Positions 4,479-11,102 of a stretch of DNA of 11,102 nucleotides are shown here, one piece after another. A program made the translations under genes and the position numbers. The notes beneath the pieces were generated by a model. It was not told the DNA's origin. It was given only the letters and a program-made list of their open reading frames with translations, and searched no databases. Position 1 is the stretch's first letter. Each line of letters begins with the position of its first letter. The DNA comes from an uncultured bacterium. Its GTDB lineage: Bacteria; Gemmatimonadota; Gemmatimonadetes; Palauibacterales; KS3-K002. The stretch covers positions 1-11,102 of the forward strand of contig CANPVY010000143.1 of the NCBI GenBank assembly GCA_947581845.1. The letters are read 5' to 3'.

Positions 4479-7421
4479 ATGGGCACCTGTTTGCAGACAA
4501 CTGAGCGGAACGGCGCCGGAACCGTGCCGGGGATCGCGCGGCGACATTCGCGGGGTATCGGGCCTGGACAGGTGTGGCCGCTCGTGGCTGTGCTGCTGGG
4601 CCTGGCGATGGCCACGGTCCCGGGTCGCGCGCAGACGACGGGCCAGATCCTGGGCCGCGTGATCGAGGCCGAAACCCGGGCGCCGGTCTCCACGGCGGAG
4701 GTCTGGATCGAGAATCTGGACCTGCGCGCGCTCACCAGCGACCGCGGCAATTTCCTGCTGACCGGTGTCCCGGTGGGCGAGTACAGGCTGCAGGCTCAGC
4801 GGATCGGCTTCCGCAGCGCTGCAGTCATGGTTCGCGTACGCGGCGGCCGAACCACGCAGGTGACGATCCAGCTCACGCCAGCGCCCGTCGAGCTGGAAGA
4901 GCTGGCGGCGGAAGTCGAGCGGGCGCGCCTGATCGAGCCCGAGGTCGTTGTCACTCACGAGGTCGTGCTCGGGCGCGAGTTGCGTGAACTGCCGGTCGAT
5001 GAGATCGAGGACGCCGTCGAGCTCACGACTGGCGTCAGCGATGGCCACTTCCGCGGCGGTCGCGTCGGCCAGGAGAGCTACCGGATCGACGGCCTCGAAG
5101 TGAGGAACCAACTCGAGGCGGCAAGGCAGGCGCCCGGCCTCGAGCTTTCGCCCAGCGCCCTCGCGGAGATCGAGGTCGTCACCGGCGGCATGGGAGCCGA
5201 GAACGGGTCGGCTCTGTCGGGCGTCGTGGGCTACGTCACGCGTCGTGGCAACGCGGACCGTTGGGAGGGCCGCCTGGCCCTTTCCAGCGATCACTGGGTA
5301 CCCGACGATCTCTTCCGCGGTTTCTCCAGCCTCTCCGCATCCTTAGGGGGACCCCTGGGATTCCTGGGGCGAGGCAGCACAATCTTCGCCGACGTGCTGG
5401 CGCAGGGCCTGATCGATGCCGACCCACGGGCCCGCGGCCTCACCTGCCTGCGTACCGAGGATGTGGACGCCGATCTGGCGGAAGCGATAGACGTGCTGAG
5501 GGGCAACCCCGGCACCCGGCATCTGTACTGCCCGTTCACGGGGGCGCGGCTGCCCTTCCAGCGCGGCGACAAGCTGATCGGCTTCCTGCGTATCGACCGG
5601 CCCCTGGCGCCGACCAGCAACCTCACCCTGAGCCTGCTCCACAACCGGCGCCAGCGCGAGCTGTACACACCCGAGTTCAAGTACAACCCGGACTTCCAGC
5701 TCGGGCAACGCATGAAGGCCTACCTGGCCAGCCTGGCGCTCGATTGGACGCGGCATCGCGAAGGGCGCGCCTATCGCCTCACTGCACGTGCGGCGGCGAT
5801 GCGGCTAGATCGCTACCTGGGCGTGCTGGACCCGTGGACCTTCGGCGGGCGGACCCGCATCGCGGGCTTCGGTTTGGCCGATTTCCGCTTCCTCGGCGAG
5901 GGGTCCGTGCGCAGGCCGATCGACGAGCAGCTCGAGTCGGGCGGCGCCGTGCCCGGCTATGTGGAGCCCGGCGGCTCGGTCGGCTCGCCCTTCGGCCCTG
6001 CGGCTGAGGGCATCTTCTTCACCGAGGGAACACCGGAGATCGCGAACTGGACTCGCACCGAGTTCGTCGGCGCGGATCTGACCGGCGAGATGCTGTCGGC
6101 GCGAGGCCACTCGCTGCGTGCCGGCGCGTCGACACGGTTCTATCGGATCGAGAACTACGAACGAGTACCCGCCTACCTGCCCGGCTCGTTGCCCAGCTAC
6201 GCGCGCTTCTTCCCGGCCACAGCCGCCGCGTTCGCGCAGGCCTCCCTCCTGGCAGCACACACGATCACCGTGCAGCTCGGGCTGCGGGTGGAGTCCTTCC
6301 GTTCGGGGCTCCGCTTCCAGGCCGACCGTGCGGACATCTCTGCACCGGTCATTGACACCAGATGGAAGACCCACCTGATGCCCCGGGTCGGGACGGCCGT
6401 GCCCGTGCCGGGCACGCAGGGCCGTACGATGTTCCGGTTCAACTACGGGCTCGTGGCCCAGCCGCCTGACTTCAGCTTCTTCCTCGACAGCACGATCGGC
6501 GACTCGCTGCGGACCGACATCCGGCGTCAGGGCAACCCGAACCTGTCATTCGAGCGCGGCGCCTCATGGGAGCTGGGCGTGAGCCACCTGGCGAGCAACG
6601 CAGTCGCACTCAGCGCTACTGCGTTCCTCAAAGAGCTCACGAACCTGGTCACCGGCAGCTTGAGCTTCTCCGGGTTCGCGCAGAACCAGTTCACGACGGG
6701 GGACTTCGGCAGCGTGAAAGGGCTCGAGCTCACGGCCGTGGGACGCTGGCCGGCCGTGCGGGTGCGCGCGGGCTACGCGCTGCAGAGCGCGAAAGGTGTG
6801 ACATCCAGCGCCTTCGAGGATCCGGGCGGCACGATCACGGAGCAGCGCAGCGAGTTGCCGCTCGCCTTCGACCGCCGCCACAGCGCGGATCTCACGGTCC
6901 TGGCGGGTCGTGCGGTGGGCGACACCAGCACGGGCTGGGGCGTGTCGCTGACGGCGTCGGTACGCAGCGGCTTTCCCCTCGACCGGGCGATCGCTGCGGG
7001 CGAATACACGGGCATAGCGACCGTGCCGGCACGGCTGCCCTGGACGGGCCTCGTGAACCTTCGCCTGACCCGGGAGCTGGGCGGGCTTCCGGGTTGTAGC
7101 CGCTGCAGCTGGCGCGTCGTCGCCTACGTCCGCAACCTGCTCGGACGGGACAACGTCATCGCGCTGCGCCGCGACACGGGTAAGCTGGCACCGAGCGCCG
7201 AGGACCTGCAGGCCATCGCCGGCGCGGTGCGCGACGACATGGAGCCGATCCCCCGCGAATCGCCGCGCTATAGCCCGCTCGTCGACCTGAACCGGGACGG
7301 GATGATCGACGCGCGGGAGATGGAGACCGCTCGCTTCGCCGCGGCACTGGATCGGAATGATCCTTCGCTCTACTTCGGAGAAGCGTCTCAGCTGCGGCTC
7401 GGTCTGGAGGTCTCGTTCTGA
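4479..7421 (+). CDS. TonB-dependent outer-membrane receptor with N-terminal carboxypeptidase-D-like domain
   Basis: Predicted outer-membrane beta-barrel of about 980 residues for TonB-driven uptake of an unknown large substrate. Seen: a signal peptide with its hydrophobic core at about 33-47 and cleavage probably after GRAQ (near 52); a carboxypeptidase-D-regulatory-like beta-sandwich (about 53-137); a plug-like region (about 155-257) containing YRIDGLEV and the EVVTGGMGAENG segment; then a barrel of alternating strands ending in LRLGLEVSF, with the C-terminal Phe typical of outer-membrane proteins. A canonical EF-hand loop lies at 936-947, before the last strand. Start choice: ATG 4479 has GAGG nine bases upstream; GTG 4524 also leaves a good signal peptide. 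No susD-like gene is adjacent, so a RagA/SusC pair is not supported. First gene of a tight operon with two propeller lipoproteins. Family call is firm, substrate unknown. Confidence 0.92.
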   Translation: MGTCLQTTERNGAGTVPGIARRHSRGIGPGQVWPLVAVLLGLAMATVPGRAQTTGQILGRVIEAETRAPVSTAEVWIENLDLRALTSDRGNFLLTGVPVGEYRLQAQRIGFRSAAVMVRVRGGRTTQVTIQLTPAPVELEELAAEVERARLIEPEVVVTHEVVLGRELRELPVDEIEDAVELTTGVSDGHFRGGRVGQESYRIDGLEVRNQLEAARQAPGLELSPSALAEIEVVTGGMGAENGSALSGVVGYVTRRGNADRWEGRLALSSDHWVPDDLFRGFSSLSASLGGPLGFLGRGSTIFADVLAQGLIDADPRARGLTCLRTEDVDADLAEAIDVLRGNPGTRHLYCPFTGARLPFQRGDKLIGFLRIDRPLAPTSNLTLSLLHNRRQRELYTPEFKYNPDFQLGQRMKAYLASLALDWTRHREGRAYRLTARAAAMRLDRYLGVLDPWTFGGRTRIAGFGLADFRFLGEGSVRRPIDEQLESGGAVPGYVEPGGSVGSPFGPAAEGIFFTEGTPEIANWTRTEFVGADLTGEMLSARGHSLRAGASTRFYRIENYERVPAYLPGSLPSYARFFPATAAAFAQASLLAAHTITVQLGLRVESFRSGLRFQADRADISAPVIDTRWKTHLMPRVGTAVPVPGTQGRTMFRFNYGLVAQPPDFSFFLDSTIGDSLRTDIRRQGNPNLSFERGASWELGVSHLASNAVALSATAFLKELTNLVTGSLSFSGFAQNQFTTGDFGSVKGLELTAVGRWPAVRVRAGYALQSAKGVTSSAFEDPGGTITEQRSELPLAFDRRHSADLTVLAGRAVGDTSTGWGVSLTASVRSGFPLDRAIAAGEYTGIATVPARLPWTGLVNLRLTRELGGLPGCSRCSWRVVAYVRNLLGRDNVIALRRDTGKLAPSAEDLQAIAGAVRDDMEPIPRESPRYSPLVDLNRDGMIDAREMETARFAAALDRNDPSLYFGEASQLRLGLEVSF
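7284..7319 (+). other. EF-hand calcium-binding loop within the receptor
   Basis: Receptor residues 936-947 read DLNRDGMIDARE. Asp, Asn, Asp, Gly, Ile, Asp and Glu occupy loop positions 1, 3, 5, 6, 8, 9 and 12, an exact match to the canonical 12-residue EF-hand loop. It lies between the penultimate and last predicted strands, which in a 22-strand barrel is a surface loop. Confidence 0.7.
7406..7411 (+). promoter_or_regulatory. Ribosome binding site of the PD40 lipoprotein inside the receptor gene
   Basis: GGAGGT lies nine bases before the ATG at 7421, within the last codons of the receptor. With the TGATG stop/start overlap it fixes the start and indicates coupled translation. Confidence 0.75.
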
Positions 7422-8605
7422 TGCGTTGGTGCTATCCCTACGCCGCCGGTGCACTCGCCCTGGCCGGGCTGGTCTGGCTCGCCTGCCGGGATGACGTGTC
7501 CCCATTCGAAGCGGTTGACGGGGACGCACGCCTCACTGAGACCGTCTGGCGGCTGACCTTCAGCCTGAAAGACGACCGGTCGCCAGCCTGGTCGCTGAAC
7601 GGGGACTCGGTCTACTACGCGGCCGCAGGCTTCGGGCACCTGCCTCCCGACCCCGGCGTGCTGGTCGGACTACCTCGGGACGGCGGAGTCGCCCAGCCGA
7701 TTCTGACCAACGTGCAACTGCCGAACCCGCTCGGGCTGCGACACTGGTTGGTGGCGCCGGCGCCGGATCCCAACGGCGAGCGGCTGGCCTTCGTGGAGAT
7801 CGCGCCCCTGTGGGATCCCAATCCCTGCCCGGGTGCGACGCTGTCGTGCGATCCCGCCCGCTCCGAGGCGCCCTTGCCTCCGCTGCGCCAGATCATCGTC
7901 CACGTCCGCCGCTTCGACGCGACCAACGCGCTCGAAGCGGACACCGCGTTGGATGTCAGTGCTCCAGGGGTGACGATCGATTCTGTCGAGGACCCGATCA
8001 TAGGCTTCGTGCCGCTATATGTTGTGCGCTTTCACCCCTTCCAGCGGCTCTTCGATCAGGAACGCCGGTTCACCTTCCGGACGACGTGGGCGCCGGACGG
8101 CGAGCGCCTCGCCTACAGCGACGGGCTACGCGTCCTGATCTGGACGCCCGGCGAGGACGAACCCGTCAGCGTGCCCGGCACCGAGGAGGCGGTCTGGCCG
8201 GCCTGGAGCCCCGACGGCGAGTGGATCGCGTACTCACGCATCGAGCGCGCCGACTCGGCTTACTGCACATGCGTCTACACGGCTCTCGGCCCGTGCGCCT
8301 ATCTGGACTACACCGAGTTCTCGCTCGGGCGGCACATCCTCAGCTTGATCCGCCCCGACGGCAGCGGGCTGACCGAACTCGGTGAAGGCGACGAACCCGC
8401 GTGGTCACCCGACGGAGAGACGCTCTTCTTCCGGCGCGGCAATCAGATCTGGAGGATGTCACCCGACGGTGGGGAGGCGACGCCGGTGCCCGGCACGCAA
8501 GGCGGCCGCGAGCCCGCAGTGTCACCCGACGGCCAACACCTGGCGTTTGCCAAGCAAAGCGAAGGCGACGATTACGACATATGGGTCGTGTCTCTGCAGC
8601 AGTAG
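7421..8605 (+). CDS. PD40/TolB-type beta-propeller lipoprotein
   Basis: Predicted envelope lipoprotein of 394 residues. The N-terminal hydrophobic segment (about 8-21) ends at Cys22 (WLAC), a lipobox with a non-standard Trp at -3, so lipidation is likely but not certain. The mature part carries at least five or six PD40 (WD40-like, TolB-type) blade signatures of the form W-S/A-P-D-G-E-x-hydrophobic-A-Y/F, around residues 50, 115, 224, 265, 328 and 367. Such propellers usually serve as protein-binding platforms in the periplasm or on the outer membrane. Five extra cysteines (136, 143, 282, 284, 292) sit in inserts outside the blade signatures. ATG 7421 overlaps the receptor stop by one base (TGATG), with a strong GGAGGT site. 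No catalytic motif is visible, so an enzyme role is not supported. The 3' end overlaps the next gene by 25 nt. Confidence 0.88.
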   Translation: MRWCYPYAAGALALAGLVWLACRDDVSPFEAVDGDARLTETVWRLTFSLKDDRSPAWSLNGDSVYYAAAGFGHLPPDPGVLVGLPRDGGVAQPILTNVQLPNPLGLRHWLVAPAPDPNGERLAFVEIAPLWDPNPCPGATLSCDPARSEAPLPPLRQIIVHVRRFDATNALEADTALDVSAPGVTIDSVEDPIIGFVPLYVVRFHPFQRLFDQERRFTFRTTWAPDGERLAYSDGLRVLIWTPGEDEPVSVPGTEEAVWPAWSPDGEWIAYSRIERADSAYCTCVYTALGPCAYLDYTEFSLGRHILSLIRPDGSGLTELGEGDEPAWSPDGETLFFRRGNQIWRMSPDGGEATPVPGTQGGREPAVSPDGQHLAFAKQSEGDDYDIWVVSLQQ

Positions 8606-9681
8606 CCGCGGTTGCGGCGCTCATAGCTCTCTACGCCTGCGGCGATCCGCTCGTGGTGATCGGCGATTCGCCCGGGATCCTACGCATCGTCGCGGGACTA
8701 CCTGACCAGGCCGGAGAGAGCCTGGATATTCGGGCGACGGAGAGCCAGCTCGACACGCCACTCGGTCTGGCAGCGGACGCCGACGCGGTTGCTTATATCG
8801 CCGATCACAGGAACTCGCGCGTGCTCGCCGTCGCCTCGTCCGGAGGGATCGAGGCGCTCGTGGATCACAGCGAGCGCGCCGAGGAGCCGCGGCTGCGCGG
8901 GCCGGATGGACTGGCGCTCGGCAGCGGCGAGCTAATGATCGCCGATCCCGACGGCCACCGCGTCTGGCGACTGGAGTTCGAATCCGGCACCCTGGCGCCG
9001 ATCGCCGGGACCGGCGGCCGCGGCTCGTCAGCCGACAGCATGAACGCGCTCGAGGCCGTTCTGGATACGCCGACGGGCGTGGCTGTGGGCGCAGATGGAG
9101 TGGTGTACTTCAGCGAGTTCGGTGCGCACCGCGTGCGCCGCATCGACTTGGACGGCACACTCGTTACCGTCGCCGGTGCGGGCATTGCCGGTTTCAGCGG
9201 CGACGGCGGCCCAGCCACGCTCGCTCGTATGCGGCGTCCGGCTGGTCTCGCCGTCTGTGATGGTGTTCTCTATATCGCCGACAGCGGCAATCACCGGGTC
9301 CGGGCCGTGGATCTCGAGACTTCCATCATCAGGTCCGTTGCCGGCCAGGGCGTGGCCGGGTTCAGCGGGGACGGCGGCCCAGCGGACGAGGCCAAGCTCG
9401 ACACTCCTCTGGCCGTGGCCATTTCCAGCGACGGCGGGCTGTTGTTCATCGCTGATTCCGATAATCATCGCGTGCGGGTCGTGAGCATGCAAACGCTCAC
9501 GATCTGGACGTTCGCAGGCACCGGTGACCAGGACTTTAACGGCGATCTCCTGCCGGCAGGTGAGACCGCGCTGAAGGACCCGCGTGGAATCGCCGCGTCG
9601 CCCTTGGACTTCCTCTATATCTCCGACAGCGGACACCACATCGTGCGGCGAGCCGCCGTCACGTTCGTGGCGACGCGATAA
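8581..9681 (+). CDS. NHL-repeat beta-propeller lipoprotein
   Basis: Predicted envelope lipoprotein of 366 residues. The signal peptide begins MGRVSAA and ends in a clean lipobox LYAC with Cys20, which supports ATG 8581 although the upstream GAAGG (8561-8565) is distant. The body is a run of about six NHL blades recognised by D-x-x-x-G-hydrophobic-A, YIADSGNHRVR-like segments (three very similar, e.g. around residues 237 and 295) and the motif GFSGDGGPA at 204-212 and 260-268, with a degenerate third copy near 318. The period is 56-58 residues. NHL propellers bind proteins or ligands; many bacterial secreted ones have no assigned function. The start lies 25 nt inside the PD40 gene, so the two propellers are probably made together with the receptor. 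No enzyme active site is evident. Confidence 0.9.
   Translation: MGRVSAAVAAVAALIALYACGDPLVVIGDSPGILRIVAGLPDQAGESLDIRATESQLDTPLGLAADADAVAYIADHRNSRVLAVASSGGIEALVDHSERAEEPRLRGPDGLALGSGELMIADPDGHRVWRLEFESGTLAPIAGTGGRGSSADSMNALEAVLDTPTGVAVGADGVVYFSEFGAHRVRRIDLDGTLVTVAGAGIAGFSGDGGPATLARMRRPAGLAVCDGVLYIADSGNHRVRAVDLETSIIRSVAGQGVAGFSGDGGPADEAKLDTPLAVAISSDGGLLFIADSDNHRVRVVSMQTLTIWTFAGTGDQDFNGDLLPAGETALKDPRGIAASPLDFLYISDSGHHIVRRAAVTFVATR
9190..9384 (+). repeat. Tandem NHL blade repeat
   Basis: The nine-codon unit for GFSGDGGPA occurs at 9190-9216 and 9358-9384, 168 bases apart, with most bases identical. A degenerate third unit starts about 174 bases further on. It reflects internal duplication of propeller blades, not mobile DNA. 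Confidence 0.7.
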
Positions 9682-9705
9682 TACCGCAGAGTCCTCAGCG
9701 CGAGC

Positions 9706-9734
9706 TTGACACGCCGGGGTCCGTGGCCTACGCT
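9706..9734 (+). promoter_or_regulatory. Sigma-70-type promoter for the small lipoprotein gene
   Basis: Perfect -35 TTGACA (9706-9711), a 17-base spacer and -10 TACGCT (9729-9734), which keeps the key first T, A and last T. Transcription would start near 9741, leaving about 87 bases before the preferred start codon. It begins 25 bases after the NHL gene stop, so the lipoprotein gene is probably its own transcription unit. Confidence 0.6.
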
Positions 9735-9827
9735 CACGCGGCTCCACCTCACCGCCCATCCACTGCGAACGTCGTCGGTGGACAGCGGCTGACCCGATTC
9801 TCGATCGTGCTGAAGAAGGCCTGTGCC

Positions 9828-10184
9828 GTGCTGAAGCGAACCGTCGCTCGAGACTGTGGCGGGCTGACCGTGGCCGTTCTGGCACTCGGCCTCCTGCTAG
9901 CCCTTCAGGCCTGCCGTCCCGGTACCGAGGGTACTCGCGTTACTCGGGAGGAGTACATCGACATCTACGTGGAGATCCTGCGCGCCGCCGAGGCCGCGCC
10001 CGATTCGCTCGCCGCGTCCGACAGTGCCCGCGCGATTCTCGCCCGACGCGAAGTCAGCGAAGACGATCTGCTCGACTTCGCTCGCCAGCATGCCGAGGAT
10101 CCCGAGTACCTGGCAAACGTCTGGCTGGAGATCGAGACGCGACTGAGGAATCCGGAAGGGCAGGACTCTGCGCGAGCGCGCTAG
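9828..10184 (+). CDS. Small lipoprotein resembling DUF4296
   Basis: Predicted lipoprotein of 118 residues and unknown function. The N-terminus is a signal peptide (positive MLKRTVAR, hydrophobic core 13-26) ending in lipobox LQAC with Cys29. The mature part is helical and charged, with E-E-Y-I-D-I-Y, a glutamate/alanine-rich helix and a D-x-L-x-x-F-A-R-Q-H segment before D-P-E-Y. This order resembles DUF4296 lipoproteins, an assignment made from pattern only. The start is GTG 9828 because a GAAGAAGG site (9812-9819) ends eight bases before it; GTG 9807 is in frame, while GTG 9723 would overlap the predicted promoter. Converges on the NIF3-family gene with only 27 bases between stop codons. 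Confidence 0.75.
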   Translation: MLKRTVARDCGGLTVAVLALGLLLALQACRPGTEGTRVTREEYIDIYVEILRAAEAAPDSLAASDSARAILARREVSEDDLLDFARQHAEDPEYLANVWLEIETRLRNPEGQDSARAR

Positions 10185-10187
10185 CGG

Positions 10188-10209
10188 TGCCGCGTTGCCG
10201 GGTGCGGCA
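10188..10209. terminator. Possible bidirectional stem-loop between convergent genes
   Basis: TGCCGC and GCGGCA form a perfect 6-bp stem with a 10-base loop in the short gap between two convergent stop codons. No T-run is present on either side, so it may only mark the mRNA ends or be fortuitous. Confidence 0.35.
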
Positions 10210-10211
10210 GC

Positions 10212-10976
10212 CTACAGGCCGGTCGCGTGGTCGACGAACTCCCAGTCCAAGCCGAACTTCTCGCCCAGGTGCTCGGCCAGAGCCTTGACGCCCAGCGTCT
10301 CCGTCGCGTAGTGGCCCGCGTAGAAGACGTTGAGGCCCCACTCCTGGGCATCGAAGTAGCTGTGATGCGGGCCTTCACCGGTGATGAACGTGTCCAGCCC
10401 GGTCGCCCGCGCCTCTGACAGGTAGGCGGCACCACCACCCGTGATGACACCGACCCGCTGCATGCTCTCGGGCCCGGCCGGGATGAGAAACGGCTCCTGC
10501 CCCAACAACTTCTCGAGCCGCCCAGCGAGCTCATCGCGCATCACCGGCAGCTCGCCCCAGACCCCGATCGCGCAGCCCTGGTAGTCGCCGAACCGGCCAA
10601 TCACACGCAGGCCGATCCGGCGCGCCAGTTCAATGTTGTTCCCGACCTCGGGGTGAACGTCGAGGGGGATATGCACGGAATAGACAGCGATGTCGTGCGC
10701 GATGAGCCGGTGCACGCGGCGGTAGCTGCGATCGGTGAGTGGCCTGAGCCCAGCGCCCCAGAACAGCCCGTGGTGAACGAGCAGCATGTCGGCTCCATGC
10801 TCGGCGGCCGCATCGATCGTCGCCTGGCAGGCGTCGGTGCAGGCCACGATCTTGCCGACCGTACCGCTGTTCTCGACCTGAAGCCCGTTCGCGGCGTCCG
10901 GGTAGTCCGGTACGTTCGCGATATCGAGGTACTCGTCCAAGTAGGAGACGAGCTGAGCCAGCCCAGTGGCACCCAC
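10212..10976 (-). CDS. NIF3-like dinuclear metal-center protein (GTP cyclohydrolase I type 2 homolog)
   Basis: Cytosolic protein of the NIF3/YbgI family, which forms hexameric toroids with a two-metal site in each subunit. Its cellular role is unsettled, and the GTP cyclohydrolase label is by homology only. It has 254 residues, matching the short single-domain form. Seen: an NGLQVE motif (30-35); metal-binding HHG (68-70); SVHIPLD (100-106) with Asp106; ITGGGAAY in the second half; GEGPHH; and GHYATE with His222 and Glu226 completing the metal ligands. Two GTG starts fit: 10976, two bases after the guaA stop with GGGAG five bases upstream (10982-10986), chosen here, and 10988, overlapping guaA by ten bases but without a visible ribosome binding site. 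Either way it is cotranscribed with guaA. Confidence 0.92.
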   Translation of the reverse strand: MGATGLAQLVSYLDEYLDIANVPDYPDAANGLQVENSGTVGKIVACTDACQATIDAAAEHGADMLLVHHGLFWGAGLRPLTDRSYRRVHRLIAHDIAVYSVHIPLDVHPEVGNNIELARRIGLRVIGRFGDYQGCAIGVWGELPVMRDELAGRLEKLLGQEPFLIPAGPESMQRVGVITGGGAAYLSEARATGLDTFITGEGPHHSYFDAQEWGLNVFYAGHYATETLGVKALAEHLGEKFGLDWEFVDHATGL

Positions 10977-10978
10977 GG

Positions 10979-11102
10979 CTACTCCCACTCGATCGTGGCC
11001 GGCGGCTTCGAGCTCACGTCGTAGGTGACCCGGTTGATCCCGGCGACCTCGTTGATGATGCGCGTCGCGATCCGCGCCAGCACATCGTGGGGGAACTCGT
11101 AC
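10979..11102 (-). CDS. guaA: GMP synthase, C-terminal end (partial)
   Basis: The last 40 codons and stop of glutamine-hydrolysing GMP synthase, which aminates XMP to GMP in purine synthesis. The C-terminus contains the near-invariant ending [10 protein letters not shown], preceded by INRVTYDVS, part of the C-terminal dimerisation domain that closes over the XMP site. The 5' part, with the glutaminase and ATP-pyrophosphatase domains, lies beyond the window. The TAG stop at 10979 is immediately followed by, or overlaps, the NIF3-family start codon. Confidence 0.95.
   Translation of the reverse strand, partial: YEFPHDVLARIATRIINEVAGINRVTYDVSSKPPATIEWE

Noticed and set aside
4203..5294. An N-terminal extension of the RDD gene reaching back to 5294
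   Set aside because: The extension runs antisense through the receptor's signal peptide, N-terminal domain and plug, and has no domain character; ATG 4202 has a GGAGGT site.
8401..8580. An upstream extension of the NHL protein
   Set aside because: It overlaps the PD40 gene's blade codons in another frame and would bury the lipobox signal peptide.
9723..9827. A longer start (GTG 9723) for the small lipoprotein
   Set aside because: It lies inside the predicted promoter and would place 35 residues before a clean signal peptide; GTG 9828 has a better ribosome binding site.
1..11102. CRISPR arrays, insertion sequences, tRNA or rRNA genes, defence islands
   Set aside because: I saw no array-like direct repeats, no transposase, no cloverleaf or rRNA sequence, and no nuclease or toxin genes. 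The repeats found are protein-coding blades or short dyads.

Overview
The window is about two-thirds G+C and comes from a Gram-negative, diderm bacterium: it carries a TonB-dependent outer-membrane receptor, several lipoproteins with Lys/Arg-led signal peptides, and ClpB/Hsp20 chaperones. High GC, receptors beginning with a carboxypeptidase-D-like repeat, NHL and PD40 lipoproteins and TTGACA-N17-TAnnnT promoters together suggest Gemmatimonadota or a related high-GC phylum. That assignment is inference; no rRNA or other marker gene is present. Coding density is high. I see no mobile element, CRISPR array, tRNA or rRNA.

Left part, minus strand (1-4202): a heat-shock/proteostasis cluster, read right to left. 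It begins with an unusual RDD-family membrane protein (4202-3087). Two small heat-shock proteins follow after 82 nt (3004-2375 and 2373-1978), almost certainly translationally coupled because one base separates them and the ribosome binding site of the second lies in the last codons of the first. A 196-nt spacer then precedes clpB, whose 3' end is outside the window. The spacer holds a GC-rich stem-loop just after the second hsp20 stop and a near-perfect sigma-54 (-24/-12) promoter pointing at clpB. clpB can therefore probably be transcribed on its own as well as with the holdases. Hsp20 proteins hold unfolding clients and ClpB disaggregates them (with DnaK, not in the window), so the cluster is one functional unit.

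Middle part, plus strand (4203-9681): a divergent 276-nt control region with two perfect dyads, then a tight three-gene cell-envelope operon. It encodes a 980-residue TonB-dependent receptor-like protein with an EF-hand calcium loop in its predicted last surface loop, a PD40/TolB-type beta-propeller lipoprotein (1-nt overlap), and an NHL-repeat beta-propeller lipoprotein (25-nt overlap). The co-translation of a receptor with two different propeller lipoproteins is the best candidate here for an undescribed system; its substrate cannot be read from the sequence.

Right part (9682-11102): a small lipoprotein resembling DUF4296 has its own good sigma-70-type promoter. It converges on a minus-strand pair made of the guaA 3' end (GMP synthase) and a NIF3-family dinuclear-metal protein that starts at or just before the guaA stop codon.
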